Source of the DNA: Thermodesulfovibrionia bacterium
GTDB taxonomy: Bacteria; Nitrospirota; Thermodesulfovibrionia; JACRGW01
Reading direction: 5' to 3'
NCBI GenBank assembly: GCA_919902995.1
Contig: CAKKSD010000043.1
Location: 1-46,876, forward strand
Length of the DNA: 46,876 nucleotides
The notes under the pieces were generated by a model. That model was given only the letters and a program-made list of their open reading frames with translations, was not told where the DNA came from and did no database searches. Below, one piece after another: positions 25,088 to 33,212 of this stretch. Within the stretch, counting starts at the first letter, position 1. Each line of letters starts with the position of its first letter. The position numbers and the translations under genes were made by a program.

Positions 25088-25414
25088 CTATGCGATCTTT
25101 ATTCTTTTTAACATCTTCTCTGTTCTTGAAAGCTGTTCAAGAAGAACCTCACGCATAATGTCAAATGCCTTCATCACCTTTGGATTGGTAATGCTGTAAT
25201 AGATATTCACGCCATCTCTCCTCGTCTCAAGTATTCCCTTCTGCCTCATCAATGATAGATGCTGGGAAAGATTTGTCTGAGGTATATCCATAAGGCGTGA
25301 TAGTTCGTTAACAGATTTTTCTCCATTACGAAGGAGATCTATAATCTCAAGCCTCTTTGGATTGCTGAATATATTACAAACACTGGCATGCATCTCGTAA
25401 ATCAACTTATCCAT
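25088..25414 (-). CDS. ArsR-family transcriptional repressor
   Basis: A 108-residue winged-helix protein. SNPKRLEIIDLLRNGEKSVNELSRLMDIPQTNLSQHLSLMRQKGILETRRDGVNIYYSI is the ArsR/SmtB helix-turn-helix and wing. It has one Cys (ASVCNIF), in the N-terminal helix, and lacks the CxC metal site of true ArsR, so direct metal sensing is doubtful; redox or persulfide sensing through one Cys per subunit in the dimer is possible. The start is ATG 25414 after GGAGAG, not the track's upstream start. The palindrome at its own promoter implies autorepression. It heads the sulfur/molybdoenzyme gene run. Confidence 0.88.
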   Translation of the reverse strand: MDKLIYEMHASVCNIFSNPKRLEIIDLLRNGEKSVNELSRLMDIPQTNLSQHLSLMRQKGILETRRDGVNIYYSITNPKVMKAFDIMREVLLEQLSRTEKMLKRIKIA

Positions 25415-25437
25415 ATTTCTCTCCTTCAATTTTATAT

Positions 25438-25453
25438 ATTAGAATATTCTAAT
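25438..25453. promoter_or_regulatory. Perfect 16-bp palindrome, likely ArsR operator
   Basis: ATTAGAATATTCTAAT lies immediately downstream of the -10 box, across the expected transcription start of the ArsR gene. A perfect palindrome of this AT-rich kind is typical of ArsR-family operators. No second exact copy was noticed elsewhere in the window. Confidence 0.7.
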
Positions 25454-25482
25454 CTTATAATATATTAATAATGGAATGTCAA
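25454..25482 (-). promoter_or_regulatory. Sigma70-type promoter of the ArsR-led operon, TTGACA-17-TATAAG
   Basis: On the minus strand TTGACA (25477-25482) and TATAAG (25454-25459) are separated by exactly 17 bases. The palindromic operator abuts the -10 box. About 60 bases separate the -35 box from the radA stop. Confidence 0.75.
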
Positions 25483-25547
25483 GTATTTTTTTACATTTTA
25501 TTTCCCATCCTTCTTAACCAAACTTAGAAATGTCATATAATTCTTAT

Positions 25548-26900
25548 TTATCTAAATAGTATCTCTAATGTCTCATCTACTGATGCGACTCCTATTACCT
25601 CTATATCTTTAACCCTGCTCATCTTCTTGGCGTTATTGATCGGGATTATTACCCTCTTAAACCCGAGTTTTGCTCCTTCCTTGATCCTTGCCTCAACCTG
25701 ATTTATAGCCCTTATCTCGCCTGCCAGACCAACCTCTCCGAAGACAAAGGTCTTTGGGTCTACAGGTATCTCCCTGAAGCTCGACGCTACCGCAGTAACT
25801 ATTCCGAGGTCAACAGCAGGTTCATCGATTTTTATACCTCCAACTACATTCACGAATACATCCTGTCCCATAAGGTGCATCCCTACCCTTTTTTCGAGGA
25901 TGGCAAGCAGAAGAGACACCCTGTTATAGTCAACACCGATTGTAGTCCTTCTCGGTACACCGAAGTTTGTAGAACTTACCAGCGCCTGGAGCTCTACAAG
26001 GATTGGTCTTGTACCTTCCATACTTGATACGACGACAGAACCTGTTACCTTGAAGGGTCTTTCAGCGAGGAATATCTCAGAGGGGTTCTTTACCTCTGAA
26101 AGACCTGAATCCTTCATCTCAAAGATTCCTATCTCATTCGTAGAACCGAAGCGGTTTTTCACAGCCCTTAGTATCCTGAATGCATGACCTTTCTCACCTT
26201 CAAAATAGAGTACTGTGTCAACTATATGCTCAAGTACCCTTGGCCCTGCGATTGATCCGTCCTTTGTGACATGACCAACAAGAAAAATAGGGATACCTGT
26301 CTTTTTGGCATAGAACATTAATCTCCCTGCCGATTCTCTTACCTGCCCAATACTGCCTGGTGCAGAAGGTAGTTCAGAGGTAAAAACAGTCTGGATAGAA
26401 TCTATTACAAAGACCTTAGGTTTGATTTCATCCACGGTTTCGAGTATTGAATCGAGTGATGTCTCAGAAAGGATAACTAAATTGTTAGACCTTATCCCTA
26501 TACGCATACCTCTCAACTTTATCTGATTGGGAGATTCTTCCCCGGATACATAGAGGAGTTTACCGTTATCTCTGATACCTTCTAATGTCTGGAGGAGAAG
26601 TGTTGACTTTCCGATGCCAGGGTCTCCTCCGATAAGGATGACAGAACCGGGGACTATTCCTCCACCGAGTACCCTGTCAAGTTCTCCGATATGTGTGAGG
26701 ATACGATCTTCTTCATTGCTCTGGATTTCGAGGATAGGGATGGGCTTACCTTTTTGGATATCTGCGCCCCTTATTTTAGTCGTAGATAACCTCTCTTCTA
26801 CAAGGGTATTCCAGCCACCGCAATCAGGACACTTACCCAGCCATTTTGGTGCCTGGTAGCCGCAGACTTGACAGGCAAAAATTATTTTGTTTTTAGGCAT
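25548..26900 (-). CDS. radA: DNA repair protein RadA (Sms)
   Basis: RecA-like helicase that processes recombination intermediates. In order: N-terminal zinc finger (CQVCGYQAPKWLGKCPDCGGW), Walker A GGDPGIGKSTLL, Walker B region PKVFVIDSIQT, the RadA-specific KNRFGSTNEIG motif, and a C-terminal Lon-protease-like domain (VDLGIVTAVASSF; VFGEVGLAGEIRAI). 450 residues is the normal length. The ATG overlaps the end of the upstream PIN-domain gene by 8 bases, so its expression appears coupled to a toxin-antitoxin pair. Confidence 0.97.
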   Translation of the reverse strand: MPKNKIIFACQVCGYQAPKWLGKCPDCGGWNTLVEERLSTTKIRGADIQKGKPIPILEIQSNEEDRILTHIGELDRVLGGGIVPGSVILIGGDPGIGKSTLLLQTLEGIRDNGKLLYVSGEESPNQIKLRGMRIGIRSNNLVILSETSLDSILETVDEIKPKVFVIDSIQTVFTSELPSAPGSIGQVRESAGRLMFYAKKTGIPIFLVGHVTKDGSIAGPRVLEHIVDTVLYFEGEKGHAFRILRAVKNRFGSTNEIGIFEMKDSGLSEVKNPSEIFLAERPFKVTGSVVVSSMEGTRPILVELQALVSSTNFGVPRRTTIGVDYNRVSLLLAILEKRVGMHLMGQDVFVNVVGGIKIDEPAVDLGIVTAVASSFREIPVDPKTFVFGEVGLAGEIRAINQVEARIKEGAKLGFKRVIIPINNAKKMSRVKDIEVIGVASVDETLEILFR

Positions 26901-27309
26901 TCTTAAAGCCTTCTATTTGAAAATGTTTGTCAAAGGCAAGGTATTTTATTATATTCTCTTCTCTCATAATAGCAAAGCTCAAGGCATCAACAAAGGAATA
27001 TTTTATGTCCGTTCTTGCTATAAATATTTTTTTTGCTTTTTGTAAGTATTCTTTTCCAACAATGATCACTTCAAAAAGTTCAACTCCCTGACCTTCTTCT
27101 ATTAACCTTAAAAACTCAATTGATGGAATATAACCCAGCCGCCTCCTGATAAGTGTTGCGGTCTCGGATAAGATATGGTCTGTTAGTACAAAAACGGTAT
27201 TTTTTGCAATCAGGCTTCTATAGGTATTTTCAACCTTTTTATGGTTTACGTCGTCTCTATCAGCAAGGGCATAGAAAGCTGATGTATCAACAAAGACTTT
27301 ATCCTTCAT
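26893..27309 (-). CDS. vapC: PIN-domain ribonuclease toxin (VapC-like)
   Basis: A 138-residue PIN domain with the acidic residues expected for Mg-dependent RNA cleavage: Asp in VFVDTSAFYAL, Glu in SETATLI, Asp in FVDALSFAIM and Asp in LAFDKHF. The start is ATG 27309 after AGGG; the track adds 17 upstream residues that overlap the antitoxin. It overlaps the antitoxin stop by 11 bases and radA by 8 bases. VapC-type toxins cut tRNA or rRNA when freed from the antitoxin. Confidence 0.85.
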   Translation of the reverse strand: MKDKVFVDTSAFYALADRDDVNHKKVENTYRSLIAKNTVFVLTDHILSETATLIRRRLGYIPSIEFLRLIEEGQGVELFEVIIVGKEYLQKAKKIFIARTDIKYSFVDALSFAIMREENIIKYLAFDKHFQIEGFKNA

Positions 27310-27529
27310 ATAGAACCCTATCGTGATCTTCGGATACCCTACCCTTTCTACCTTTGCCAAGGGATATAAGCTTCATGGCTATAGAGATACGTTTTTCCCG
27401 AAGGCTTCGATCAGTTATAGGCTGAAATATTCCCACAGGCTTCCCTCTTTTTGTTATTACGACCTCCTCTTTTTCCTTCGCAATATTGCTGAAAGACGCC
27501 TTAAAATGCCTTGTATCCAATACCTTCAT
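27299..27529 (-). CDS. Phd/YefM-like antitoxin
   Basis: A 76-residue protein: MKVLDTRHFKASFSNIAKEKEEVVITKRGKPVGIFQPI is the Phd/YefM DNA-binding N-terminal fold, and the charged C-terminal tail (VSEDHDRVLYEG) would cover the toxin. AGGAGG lies 7 bases before the ATG. It forms a type II toxin-antitoxin pair with the downstream PIN protein; the pairing of a Phd-type antitoxin with VapC is common. Confidence 0.88.
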   Translation of the reverse strand: MKVLDTRHFKASFSNIAKEKEEVVITKRGKPVGIFQPITDRSLREKRISIAMKLISLGKGRKGRVSEDHDRVLYEG

Positions 27530-27550
27530 AATAACACCTCCTATGTATCA

Positions 27551-27579
27551 ATTATAATGTGTTACAATGAAGGTATCAA
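27551..27579 (-). promoter_or_regulatory. Promoter of the toxin-antitoxin-radA operon, TTGATA-17-TATAAT
   Basis: On the minus strand TTGATA (27574-27579), a 17-base spacer and a perfect TATAAT (27551-27556), about 22 bases upstream of the antitoxin ATG. It would transcribe antitoxin, toxin and radA together. Confidence 0.75.
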
Positions 27580-27649
27580 GTATTATTAGCAATTAATTAT
27601 ATAATTACAAGATGATTAAAGCTGATGTCATCTTCCTTTACGCCATCAT

Positions 27650-27960
27650 CTATGTTATTTCTTCCCACGCTTCTGGATATTTACTATTTTTAAAGAAAAC
27701 AGTTCCAGACAGTGATAAAGAAGGCATTTCAGTAGCTTGTATCCATATTAGATTTAGAGAATATTGTTTGTATCTATACGTTAAAGTAGGAATAGGAACA
27801 AATTTTGTTTTGTAGGTTTCAGAATCAAAATAAACCAGATTTAAACCTGTTATAAATTCATGGGTAATTTTGAAATCGTATCAGAGATCAATACCATGGT
27901 AGATTAATTAAAATGACGCTCCCTATAATTCTTATCGAAGTACTTGTTTCCTTTGTATTA
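27650..27960 (-). pseudogene. Decayed beta-barrel-like gene remnant
   Basis: The 488-base gap 27530-28017 holds no intact gene. On the minus strand a stop-free stretch from 27880 to 27650 reads YDFKITHEFITGLNLVYFDSE, continues through SLNLIWIQATEMPS and ends KYPEAWEEIT; it has no start codon. Upstream, after a TGA and a frame change, comes YKGNKYFDKNYRERHFN and IYHGIDL. The alternating polar and hydrophobic pattern suggests the C-terminal strands of an outer-membrane barrel; PagP-like is a tentative comparison. The plus-strand 67-residue ORF here is probably a shadow. Confidence 0.45.
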
Positions 27961-28017
27961 ATATGCAGGACTGTTCACTTTGGATATAAATACATGATCA
28001 AAAATAAGCCAACCGAA

Positions 28018-29226
28018 CTATTCATAGCGTAACGCCTCTGATGGCGTTATATTTGCTGCCATCTTTGCCGGCCAGTAGGAAAAAATAATTCCCAATACAA
28101 GTGAAACGGTAAGAGGTATTAAGATACTCCTGAACCCGAGTCGGATTGGAACAGGAGATGCATTCTTTCCTAAAACCAATAATAGGTGGGTTCCTATTGT
28201 CCCGATCACTGCGGCTACGCCTGTTACTATGCTCGACTCGATAACAAATAAGATAGCAATATCCCATTGGGTTGCTCCGAGGGCTCGACGGAGCCCGATT
28301 TCTGTCACACGATCTCTCACATTCGCTACCATCAGACTCATCAGTGTCGTTCCCCCTAATACGAGACCGAGCATTGCGATGCTTCCGATAGTAATTCCGA
28401 TTGTATCCTGAAGTTTCTTGATACCACGAATAAGAGATTCAGGCGTTACCCAGGCTATATGTTCTGCACGGTTTTGAGTCTGGTATATCAATTGTTGAGC
28501 CTTTGAGAAGGTAATGTTAAAATTCTGGGAAGCCGGGACACTTATAAATATGGCATCGATGAAATAACCTGGCTTGTAGAAACTGGTCATCCAAAGAGGG
28601 GTAATCGTTTTAGGCACGAAGATCACTCTTTCACCGAGTATGAGACCTGAACCCCCTGATTCAGTATCAAGGGCACCTCCTCCTGCGTCAACAATTCCGA
28701 CAATTTTAAATGGTGAGTTCCGAAGCATAACGATATTACCTACCTTCCAATTCCAGAGCTTACTAAGGGATTTACTTACTACGGCATTCCTTTCGCGATT
28801 CTCTATATCCCTTTGATCGAGAAAACGTCCATCCTGCAAATGCCATTGCCTTATTTTTACCAATGAGCTATCCGTTGCTACAACTGTCAACGTATCATTT
28901 GTTCCGAGCGTGGGGGCTTCATAACGGCGTATTGTGGAAATACTACAATTGGGTAGATTGGAGACAAGAACAGAGGCATGTCTTTCCTCAAGTCCTGTGT
29001 ACAGATCTTGATTCTGTCTCTTCTGCTGCAGAATAGCTATAACATTTACACCCAGTTCCTGAACGATCTGACGGGATTTCTCCTTTAGTCCACCAAGCAC
29101 AGCAACAAGTATTGTGAGGGAAGAGACCCCTATCGCAATAGCCAAGAGTGCCAAACCGATCCTACCCGGTTGTGTACGGATTCCATCCCATATATCTCTA
29201 ATTGTGAGCCCCCACTCTCTTTTCAT
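28018..29226 (-). CDS. ABC transporter permease, MacB/FtsX type
   Basis: A 402-residue protein with one N-terminal helix (RIGLALLAIAIGVSSLTILVAVLGGL), a large periplasmic domain (about 60-285), and three C-terminal helices ending TPSEALRYE, the typical MacB-type terminus. The start is ATG 29226, eight bases after the ATPase stop; the track's TTG adds 11 residues. It is the last gene of the exporter operon. MacB-type permeases do not move substrate through their membrane helices but drive a periplasmic adaptor and TolC, exporting peptides, lipoproteins or macrolides. Confidence 0.9.
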   Translation of the reverse strand: MKREWGLTIRDIWDGIRTQPGRIGLALLAIAIGVSSLTILVAVLGGLKEKSRQIVQELGVNVIAILQQKRQNQDLYTGLEERHASVLVSNLPNCSISTIRRYEAPTLGTNDTLTVVATDSSLVKIRQWHLQDGRFLDQRDIENRERNAVVSKSLSKLWNWKVGNIVMLRNSPFKIVGIVDAGGGALDTESGGSGLILGERVIFVPKTITPLWMTSFYKPGYFIDAIFISVPASQNFNITFSKAQQLIYQTQNRAEHIAWVTPESLIRGIKKLQDTIGITIGSIAMLGLVLGGTTLMSLMVANVRDRVTEIGLRRALGATQWDIAILFVIESSIVTGVAAVIGTIGTHLLLVLGKNASPVPIRLGFRSILIPLTVSLVLGIIFSYWPAKMAANITPSEALRYE

Positions 29227-29231
29227 AGAAA

Positions 29232-29912
29232 TCAACCTTCTATAATTCCGTCTCGGCAAAGGAGATGACGGGTGCAGAAATTAAGCAGGGCTTCGTTGTG
29301 AGTAACCAGTAAAACCGTTATGCCCTGATGGTTCAGTCTCTGGAAGTACTCCATAACGGTCTTGGCAGAGGCTTTATCAAGGTTCCCTGTTGGTTCATCT
29401 GCAACCAGAAGTCTCGGCTCAAGGGCAATTGCACGGGCAATAGCAGTCCTCTGCATTTCTCCTCCTGAGAGGAGCCGGGCAGGCCTGTTTGCTATCCCAA
29501 TCATATCCACTGTTTCGAGGGCATTAACTGTCCTTTTTTCTGCATCAGCACGTTCATGTTCGAGATAGCGGAATCTGAAAAGGACATTTTCGAAAACAGA
29601 CCGATAGGGCAGAAGGCAGTATTTTTGAAATACCATCCCAACCTTTTTCTTCCTGAGATGACATAATTCAGACTCATTAAGTCGTGATGTGTCCTCACCA
29701 TCAAAGATTACCTTTCCAGAGCTCGGATAATCAAGGAGGGAAGCAAGATGAAGGCAGGTGGACTTCCCTGAACCAGAGGGTCCTGTAATGGCTATGAATT
29801 CACCCTCCAATACAGAGAATTCCACTTTGCGCAAAACCTCAACACTCCCATGATGAGCGGGAAAGCTTTTTTTAACACCCTCCATTTGTAATACTGCCTT
29901 TGAGGTGTTCAT
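29232..29912 (-). CDS. ABC transporter ATPase, MacB/LolD type
   Basis: A 226-residue nucleotide-binding subunit with Walker A GPSGSGKST, Q-loop VFQKYCLLPYRSV, signature LSGGEMQRTAIARA, Walker B LLVADEPTGNLD and the switch His in LVTHN. PTGNLD and the overall spacing place it in the LolD/MacB/FtsE group. The start overlaps the adaptor stop by 4 bases (ATGA). In E. coli MacB, ATPase and permease are one chain; here they are separate genes. Confidence 0.93.
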   Translation of the reverse strand: MNTSKAVLQMEGVKKSFPAHHGSVEVLRKVEFSVLEGEFIAITGPSGSGKSTCLHLASLLDYPSSGKVIFDGEDTSRLNESELCHLRKKKVGMVFQKYCLLPYRSVFENVLFRFRYLEHERADAEKRTVNALETVDMIGIANRPARLLSGGEMQRTAIARAIALEPRLLVADEPTGNLDKASAKTVMEYFQRLNHQGITVLLVTHNEALLNFCTRHLLCRDGIIEG

Positions 29913-31216
29913 TCAACAAAGACCGCATCACCAGGTTTTACCCCTTCAATCACTTCATAGCTCATATCGTTTGCCATACCCAATTTGAGTTCTCTCTTTT
30001 TTTGAGATAGTCGGGTAATCACTTTTGCATAGGGTTTGCCTTCCTCCCACCGCACCGCAGTTCTCGGAATCAGAATAGCCTCAGGATTGTTATAGGAAAG
30101 TATGTAAGCGGTGACAGACATACCGGGCTTCAATCGTGAATCGAAATCTTTAAGCCCGATAACTACACGAAAAAATTTCTGCCATTGGGGTTGTTCAGGC
30201 ATATTTTGAGCCATGGAGCCGACCGTTTCCACTATCCCCTGGAGTCTCAGATCAGGATAAGCTAAAGGTTTAATAAAGGCAGTCTTCCCTTTCTGAACCC
30301 TCGACAATTCATTTTCAGGGATATTGCAATGAACAATCAGGTCATTCATATCCGGCAGCATCATAAACGGCTGATTTGGGTAGATTGTATCGCCCACACG
30401 GACCATCCGAAATTCTGTCCCGATGGGCAAGGGATTGTAAACGACTATACCATCCGATGGAGCAAGGACGATAGAGTTTTGTAACTGTTCCCTTGCGAGT
30501 TTCATTTCTTGTTCAGCGGATGCGAGCTTTACAAGCGCCCTCTTAAGCTCTGATGGGTGAAGAAACTCTTTCGTCAACTTCATCTGGAGTTCAAGTGTGT
30601 TGAGTTGAGTTTTGATTTTGGCAATCTTCAATTTCTGTTGCTCTATCTCCTGTTGAGAGACCAGGTCTTCTTTTGCGAACTCGATAATCGCATCAAGGTA
30701 TTGTTGTTCTGAGTTGAGGGTTGCTTGGATTTCGAGGAGCTTGATTTCAAGGTCTCTTAGTTCAAGGGGTAATTTAGCGTTTTTGAGGCTGTTTAGTTCT
30801 GACCCGGCAAGCGCATAATCCCTTTCTAACTTTAGGACATCCCGCTCAAGGGCCGAGGAATCGAAACGTACCAATATATCTCCCTTTGAGACCCTTTCTC
30901 CTTCAGGGGCGAGCTCAACCACTGTTGCATTACTGCGGAATTTGGACATGATTGTGATAACCTTTCTCGCTTCGAGCTTCCCTTCATAAATAGACCATAC
31001 CGTCAATGGCTCTTTAGTGACCTTCGCTGTTTTCCCCTGATTGGTTGATGGGCTCAGGAAAGCCAGGAAAAGGATATAGGAAGCAAAGGGGATACCTATG
31101 AAGATAGGGATGACAAACCGTTTTTTCCTACGAAAATCTTCCCATCCTCTCTTTAGTAAAGGGAGATAGATGGGGATTATTTTCATTATCCTTTGTATTG
31201 CCTTGCTGTATAACAT
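29909..31216 (-). CDS. Periplasmic adaptor (membrane fusion) protein, MacA/HlyD-like
   Basis: 435 residues: a cytoplasmic N-terminus, one membrane helix near residues 38-55 (FVIPIFIGIPFASYILFLAFL), then a lipoyl half-motif (VVELAPEGERVSKGDILVRFD), a long helical hairpin (about 125-225), the second lipoyl half (LQNSIVLAPSDGIVVYN), and beta-barrel/proximal domains. It bridges the inner-membrane ABC proteins to the TolC-like channel encoded 8 bases upstream. Confidence 0.92.
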   Translation of the reverse strand: MLYSKAIQRIMKIIPIYLPLLKRGWEDFRRKKRFVIPIFIGIPFASYILFLAFLSPSTNQGKTAKVTKEPLTVWSIYEGKLEARKVITIMSKFRSNATVVELAPEGERVSKGDILVRFDSSALERDVLKLERDYALAGSELNSLKNAKLPLELRDLEIKLLEIQATLNSEQQYLDAIIEFAKEDLVSQQEIEQQKLKIAKIKTQLNTLELQMKLTKEFLHPSELKRALVKLASAEQEMKLAREQLQNSIVLAPSDGIVVYNPLPIGTEFRMVRVGDTIYPNQPFMMLPDMNDLIVHCNIPENELSRVQKGKTAFIKPLAYPDLRLQGIVETVGSMAQNMPEQPQWQKFFRVVIGLKDFDSRLKPGMSVTAYILSYNNPEAILIPRTAVRWEEGKPYAKVITRLSQKKRELKLGMANDMSYEVIEGVKPGDAVFVE

Positions 31217-31223
31217 GGGTGTT

Positions 31224-32651
31224 TCATTTGTCTCTTAAAAATGATTTAGGTTTCAACTCCTCAGGGGTCTCGATTACAGTACCCATGGTTTGGAATAGAC
31301 GATAACCCGAAATGGTTTCTTCTGCTCTCGCAGAAAGCAATTGATTCTCAGCCTGTAAATATGCCTCTTCGGCGTCGGTAACGGAGAAATTATCTCCTCT
31401 GCCAAGCTCAAAGAGGCGCCTCGCAAGCTTGGAGCGACCCTCTGCAAGCTTAAAGTTCTTTTCTGCAATCTTCAGTTCTTCCCGGGCTCGCCTGTAGGCC
31501 TGCAGTTGCTGAGGTACCTGCCTGGTTATCGAAAGTTTCACGATATTAATCGTTTCGGACGAGGAAGTCTGACTGATAAGCGTCTGTCCCAGAGCAACGC
31601 GTTCTCTTGTAAGATTAAAATCCGTATCGACCGATAGACCGACGAACCAGATGTTTTCATTAATGCCTCTGGATTCGGATATGCCTGGCCCTTGCCCGAA
31701 CCATTCCTGGCGTGCTACTAATCTTACATCAGGAAACAACTTCCTTTTTGCAATACGAACCGCCCTTGTGGTATCTTCGTAATCCTGCAATACCTGTGCA
31801 TAATCGAGACGATTTTTTAAGGCTATTTCTATAGCCTCCTCAGGTTCAGGCATTTTGAATTCTAACTTAGGACTGGGGCTTAAATCAAAAACAGTATCAG
31901 GGGAAAAACCGAGGAGTTCAGCAAAGTCCCTCTGAGTCGAGGTGAGTCGTTCTTGACTAACCTCAAGACGAGAGAGTGCCTGGCCACGCAGAAGCTCCAC
32001 GCGTAAGGTATCAATGCGAGTTGTTCGTCCAAGTACTTCCTTTGCTTTCGTTACCCTGTATAGGCCGTCCATCCTTTTGTAGGATTCCTGATCTGATCGA
32101 ACCTGATTTTTTAGTCTGAGAATGTTTTCGTATGTCCGTACAACCTCAATGATAAGATCGGCTTTTTGAATTTCTAATTTTCTGCTGGCACTCCTTAATG
32201 TATTGTTTGCTTGAATGATTGTCTCGCGATGGATCAGTGTGCCAAAATTTCTGAAGATGGGCTGTTGAATTTCGAGCTGAATACTATCACGGTATAAATT
32301 ATCACCTCCCTCAAACTTGCTGGTAGATCTCATACCCCTCGCAATTATCTCAGTGCCCCAATCAAATTTCTTTGATGTTCGTAGGCCATAATTCCACGAC
32401 TTCTGTCCATCAGAAAAACCTACACTCCCTTCAGGACGAACACTTACCTGAAATTCAGCCTTTGCACCGGTTACACCTAAAGAACCAGAATCTATGGCCA
32501 AGGCAGAACGACGCAATTCCTTATTCTGAGTAAGTGCGTAATTGATCGCCTGAGGGAGGTTGATAGACTCTTGGGCAAAAGTCCGGAGTGATCCAATAAA
32601 AAAGATAACAGTAATTAAGGCAAAGGTGGTTTGTTGCCTATTTATAAACAT
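31224..32651 (-). CDS. TolC-family outer-membrane channel
   Basis: 475 residues with a signal peptide (FALITVIFFIGSLRTFAQ) and two repeats of the TolC helical core, starting INLPQAINYALTQNKELRRSALAID. It forms a trimeric outer-membrane exit duct for the downstream adaptor and ABC proteins. The ATG lies inside the end of the RelE-like gene with AGAGGAG directly against it, an awkward ribosome-binding spacing. The first residues differ from those of the TolC fragment at 33213-33410, so the gene's native start may have been lost when the toxin-antitoxin pair came between the two copies. Confidence 0.92.
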   Translation of the reverse strand: MFINRQQTTFALITVIFFIGSLRTFAQESINLPQAINYALTQNKELRRSALAIDSGSLGVTGAKAEFQVSVRPEGSVGFSDGQKSWNYGLRTSKKFDWGTEIIARGMRSTSKFEGGDNLYRDSIQLEIQQPIFRNFGTLIHRETIIQANNTLRSASRKLEIQKADLIIEVVRTYENILRLKNQVRSDQESYKRMDGLYRVTKAKEVLGRTTRIDTLRVELLRGQALSRLEVSQERLTSTQRDFAELLGFSPDTVFDLSPSPKLEFKMPEPEEAIEIALKNRLDYAQVLQDYEDTTRAVRIAKRKLFPDVRLVARQEWFGQGPGISESRGINENIWFVGLSVDTDFNLTRERVALGQTLISQTSSSETINIVKLSITRQVPQQLQAYRRAREELKIAEKNFKLAEGRSKLARRLFELGRGDNFSVTDAEEAYLQAENQLLSARAEETISGYRLFQTMGTVIETPEELKPKSFLRDK

Positions 32652-32898
32652 CTCCTCTTGGCCCTATGGCCTCGATAAGAATGATCTTTTCTACAACATT
32701 GACTCTGTAAACAATTCTTAACTCACCTACCGCATACCGATACTTCCCTTCCAGTCTACCTCTAAGCTTTTTAATATGAGGCCCTTCGAGTGGCGCTTTA
32801 CTTATTTCCTCAATGGCTTTGTTTATCCTTTTTAGAGTTTTGTTATCAAGACTTTCATAATATTTGACCGCCTTCTTATGAAAGGAGACTTTATACAT
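32638..32898 (-). CDS. RelE/ParE-family toxin
   Basis: An 86-residue basic protein: MYKVSFHKKAVKYYESLDNKTLKRINKAIEEIS, then KKLRGRLEGKYRYAVGELRIVYRVN and ILIEAIGPRGDVYK. This is the RelE fold, with a basic surface that in true RelE cleaves mRNA on the ribosome. It overlaps the antitoxin by 8 bases and the tolC start by 14. Confidence 0.9.
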   Translation of the reverse strand: MYKVSFHKKAVKYYESLDNKTLKRINKAIEEISKAPLEGPHIKKLRGRLEGKYRYAVGELRIVYRVNVVEKIILIEAIGPRGDVYK

Positions 32899-33130
32899 TT
32901 CTTTTCACTTTTTCCCATGGTATAAACTCATCAAGCTTCCCTTTTTTAATAGCCCTCTCCGCTTCAGCTATCTGTGCCATAAGCTCATGACTTGATAGTA
33001 TTTCAAGAGTCGCCTCCATCTCTTCTTTCTCTTTAAGATAGTCAATAAAGTCAATAGCAACCCGTACCTTTTCCTCTGATAGGTCCTCTATAGCCTTTTT
33101 AGCCTGTCTTTTTAATGTTGCGCTTTGCAT
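32891..33130 (-). CDS. Antitoxin partner of the RelE-like toxin
   Basis: A 79-residue, mostly helical protein (MQSATLKRQAKKAIEDLSEEKVRVAIDFIDYLKEKEEMEATLEIL...). GGAGG lies 5 bases before ATG 33130; the track start adds nine residues. The C-terminal half (MAQIAEAERAIKKGKLDEFIPWEKVK) is of the type that wraps around RelE-like toxins. The N-terminal DNA-binding fold is not clear to me. Confidence 0.8.
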   Translation of the reverse strand: MQSATLKRQAKKAIEDLSEEKVRVAIDFIDYLKEKEEMEATLEILSSHELMAQIAEAERAIKKGKLDEFIPWEKVKRNV

Positions 33131-33212
33131 TTTTACCTCCTTTAATATCATGCACATCGGCCTTCAATATTATAACATATGGGGAGGGTATTGAGGTGAG
33201 GGGGGCTCTTTA

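Noticed and set aside
27612-27815. 67-residue plus-strand ORF in the radA-exporter gap
   Set aside because: No ribosome binding site, and it lies opposite a more protein-like minus-strand remnant.
27881-27883. TGA in the beta-barrel-like remnant as a second Sec codon
   Set aside because: The frame upstream is interrupted again within a few codons by a stop and frame change, and there is no start; decay is the simpler explanation.
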